This document shows positions 29,822-31,049 of a stretch of DNA of 31,049 bases, piece after piece. A model generated the notes under the pieces. The model was not told the DNA's origin. It searched no databases and was given only the letters and a program-made list of their open reading frames with translations. The stretch covers positions 1 to 31,049 of the forward strand of contig CABUDK010000011.1 in assembly GCA_902490315.1 (NCBI GenBank). Reading direction: 5' to 3'. The stretch is from an uncultured Porphyromonas sp. Lineage in GTDB: Bacteria > Bacteroidota > Bacteroidia > Bacteroidales > Porphyromonadaceae. The first letter of the stretch is position 1, and each line of letters opens with the position of its first letter. The translations under genes were made by a program, and so were the position numbers.

Positions 29822-30820
29822 ATGGATAGCAAACTAATACTATACACAAGTAACTCCAGTGATGTCAGCGTGCAGGTACACTATGAGGATGGCACCTTTT
29901 GGCTGACACAGAGACGTATGTCGGAGCTCTTTAATGTGAATGTCAGCACGATTAATGAGCATTTGAGGAGTATCTTCGACACGGGAGAGCTATCAGAAGA
30001 GGGAACTATTCGGAAATCCCGAATAGTTCAACAAGAAGGGTCTCGCTCAGTAAGCCGAGAGGTCTGTCTCTATCCTCTAGAAGCGATCATCGCAGTCGGC
30101 TATCGTGTCAATTCAGATCAGGCAACGCAATTTAGACGTTGGGCTACGAAGACGCTCAATGAGTTCATCACCAAGGGCTATATCCTAGACAAGAAGCGAC
30201 TGAAGCAAGGCGAGAGCTTTGGGCGAGACTACTTTAAGGACTTGCTCGAGGATATCCGAGAGATAAGAGCTAGCGAACGTAGGTTTTATCAGAAGATTAC
30301 CGACATCTATGCGCTTGCCATTGATTACGACAAAGAATCTCCTGAGACGAAGCGATTCTTTGCAACGGTGCAAAACAAGCTCCACTGGGCTATCTCTGAG
30401 CAAACGGCTGCTGAAATCATTTACAACGGGGCAGACGCTAAGCTTCCTCATATGGGGCTTACGACATGGCGCCACGCCCCAGACGGCAAAGTGATGAAGT
30501 CTGACGTTACAGTCGCAAAGAACTACCTCGATCAGAAGCATATGTCTGCTATCAATCGCCTAGTCTCTGCTTACCTAGACCTAGCCGAGGATCGTGCAGA
30601 GCAGCAGATCCCTATGACTATGAAGGACTGGAGTAAACTGCTCGACGGCTTTATAACCATAGCTGGTAGACCGCTACTAGATAATGCTGGACATATATCC
30701 GCCCTGGAGGCTAAGCTAAAGGCTGAGCAAGAGTACGAGACCTTTCGCCAACAGCAAGACCTAGACTATGTCTCAGACTTTGACAAAGAGGTGAGAAGAT
30801 TAAAAGGAGACAAGCAATAA
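29822..30820 (+). CDS. RhuM family protein (332 aa)
   Basis: Cytoplasmic protein of the virulence-RhuM family, named from a Salmonella pathogenicity island gene; biochemical function unknown. The N-terminal region contains VHYEDGTFWLTQRRMSELFNVNVSTINEHL, resembling a DNA-binding helix-turn-helix (about 20-50), then the family stretch EVCLYPLEAIIAVGYRVNSDQATQFRRWATKTLNEFITKGYILD. The C-terminal half has KLHWAISEQTAAEIIYNGADAKLPHMGLTTW and a charged coiled tail. Full length for the family. Such genes are often on islands or near restriction systems; here it lies alone between a TonB receptor and dnaK. Confidence 0.9.
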   Translation: MDSKLILYTSNSSDVSVQVHYEDGTFWLTQRRMSELFNVNVSTINEHLRSIFDTGELSEEGTIRKSRIVQQEGSRSVSREVCLYPLEAIIAVGYRVNSDQATQFRRWATKTLNEFITKGYILDKKRLKQGESFGRDYFKDLLEDIREIRASERRFYQKITDIYALAIDYDKESPETKRFFATVQNKLHWAISEQTAAEIIYNGADAKLPHMGLTTWRHAPDGKVMKSDVTVAKNYLDQKHMSAINRLVSAYLDLAEDRAEQQIPMTMKDWSKLLDGFITIAGRPLLDNAGHISALEAKLKAEQEYETFRQQQDLDYVSDFDKEVRRLKGDKQ

Positions 30821-30906
30821 CTTCGATTGCATCAAATCACTCCAATGCTCTGAGCTTCTATAGAAAGAATATATAGGAAGATAGCAGACTCTTAGTCTAC
30901 TTCCCC

Positions 30907-30920
30907 TTCTAACCTCTATC
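30907..30920 (+). repeat. Two heptamer units near the dnaK terminator
   Basis: TTCTAAC and CTCTATC, 8 bp from the terminator hairpin at 30928. Confidence 0.5.
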
Positions 30921-30927
30921 AAACAAC

Positions 30928-30975
30928 AGTAGCGGGTGAGTCAACCATCGTTGACCCACCCGCTACTACTTTTAT
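30928..30975. terminator. Bidirectional terminator between rhuM and dnaK
   Basis: AGTAGCGGGTGAGTCAAC pairs with GTTGACCCACCCGCTACT around CATC (one mismatch), followed by ACTTTTAT on the plus strand and GTTGTTTG on the minus strand. It serves convergent genes. Confidence 0.85.
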
Positions 30976-30994
30976 ATATGACCTCTATCGGAGG

Positions 30995-31049
30995 TTACTT
31001 GATCTCCTCAAAGTCTGCGTCAGCTACATCGCCAGAGTCGTTGCCCTTT
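30995..31049 (-). CDS. dnaK: Chaperone DnaK, C-terminal end only (partial)
   Basis: The minus strand reads KGNDSGDVADADFEEIK-stop, the acidic tail ending in DADFEE(I/V)K that is typical of Bacteroidales DnaK. Only 17 residues are in the window; the gene continues past 31049. Confidence 0.8.
   Translation of the reverse strand, partial: KGNDSGDVADADFEEIK

Overview
This window looks like chromosomal DNA from a Bacteroidota of order Bacteroidales, most probably a Porphyromonas (inference: moderate GC, two type IX secretion (T9SS) cargo proteins related to P. gingivalis InlJ, DUF4954 and DUF6080-type proteins, and TAnnTTTG promoter boxes in place of a TTGACA/TATAAT pair). It contains 20 supported protein genes (one cut by the window edge), no tRNA or rRNA, no transposase and no CRISPR array. 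The intergenic DNA is unusually rich in repeats of several kinds.

Layout. 328-4605 (-) encodes a 1425-residue T9SS surface protein with 6 leucine-rich repeats (LRRs) and 14 beta repeats. 4954-5493 (-) encodes an unrecognised protein behind a long leader with a 14-G tract. 5494-6904 has no convincing gene and holds a promoter-like element, hairpin repeats and a perfect 83-bp tandem array. 6905-10773 (-) carries a DUF4954 beta-helix protein and 4-alpha-glucanotransferase (malQ). 11085-11651 (-) is efp. 11823-14361 (+) carries a nucleoside phosphorylase, then YtxH, Holin-X-like and small basic proteins resembling the yqjD-yqjE-yqjK organisation. 14716-17759 (+) is a tight envelope operon: secreted protein, membrane-anchored coiled coil, TolC. 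18191-20870 (-) is a three-gene cassette (UbiA-family phosphoribosyltransferase, HAD phosphatase, polytopic membrane protein) that could make and use a polyprenyl-phosphate pentose donor. 21430-24801 (-) is the second T9SS LRR protein (28 LRRs, 2 beta repeats). 25167-27041 (+) is a Zn/Cd-type P1B ATPase, 27307-29766 (+) a TonB-dependent receptor, 29822-30820 (+) a RhuM protein, and the window ends in the 3' end of dnaK (-).

Repeats. (1) A 175-bp MITE occurs three times with 12-bp terminal inverted repeats and a different 5-bp target duplication each time. (2) A hairpin with arms GGACGCWC/GWGCGTCC occurs about 17 times, and the W position covaries between the arms. (3) Heptamer arrays (YTCTAAY), typically five units or 35 bp, sit at gene ends. 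(4) An AT-rich element with a 38-bp core occurs twice. (5) A promoter-plus-leader block occurs twice. The end of the DUF4954 gene (QIDALPE-stop) is duplicated with only synonymous changes on the far side of the 83-bp array, as if the repeat block had been inserted and the gene end restored.

Limits: all calls come from reading the sequence. Family names rest on remembered motifs, not searches.
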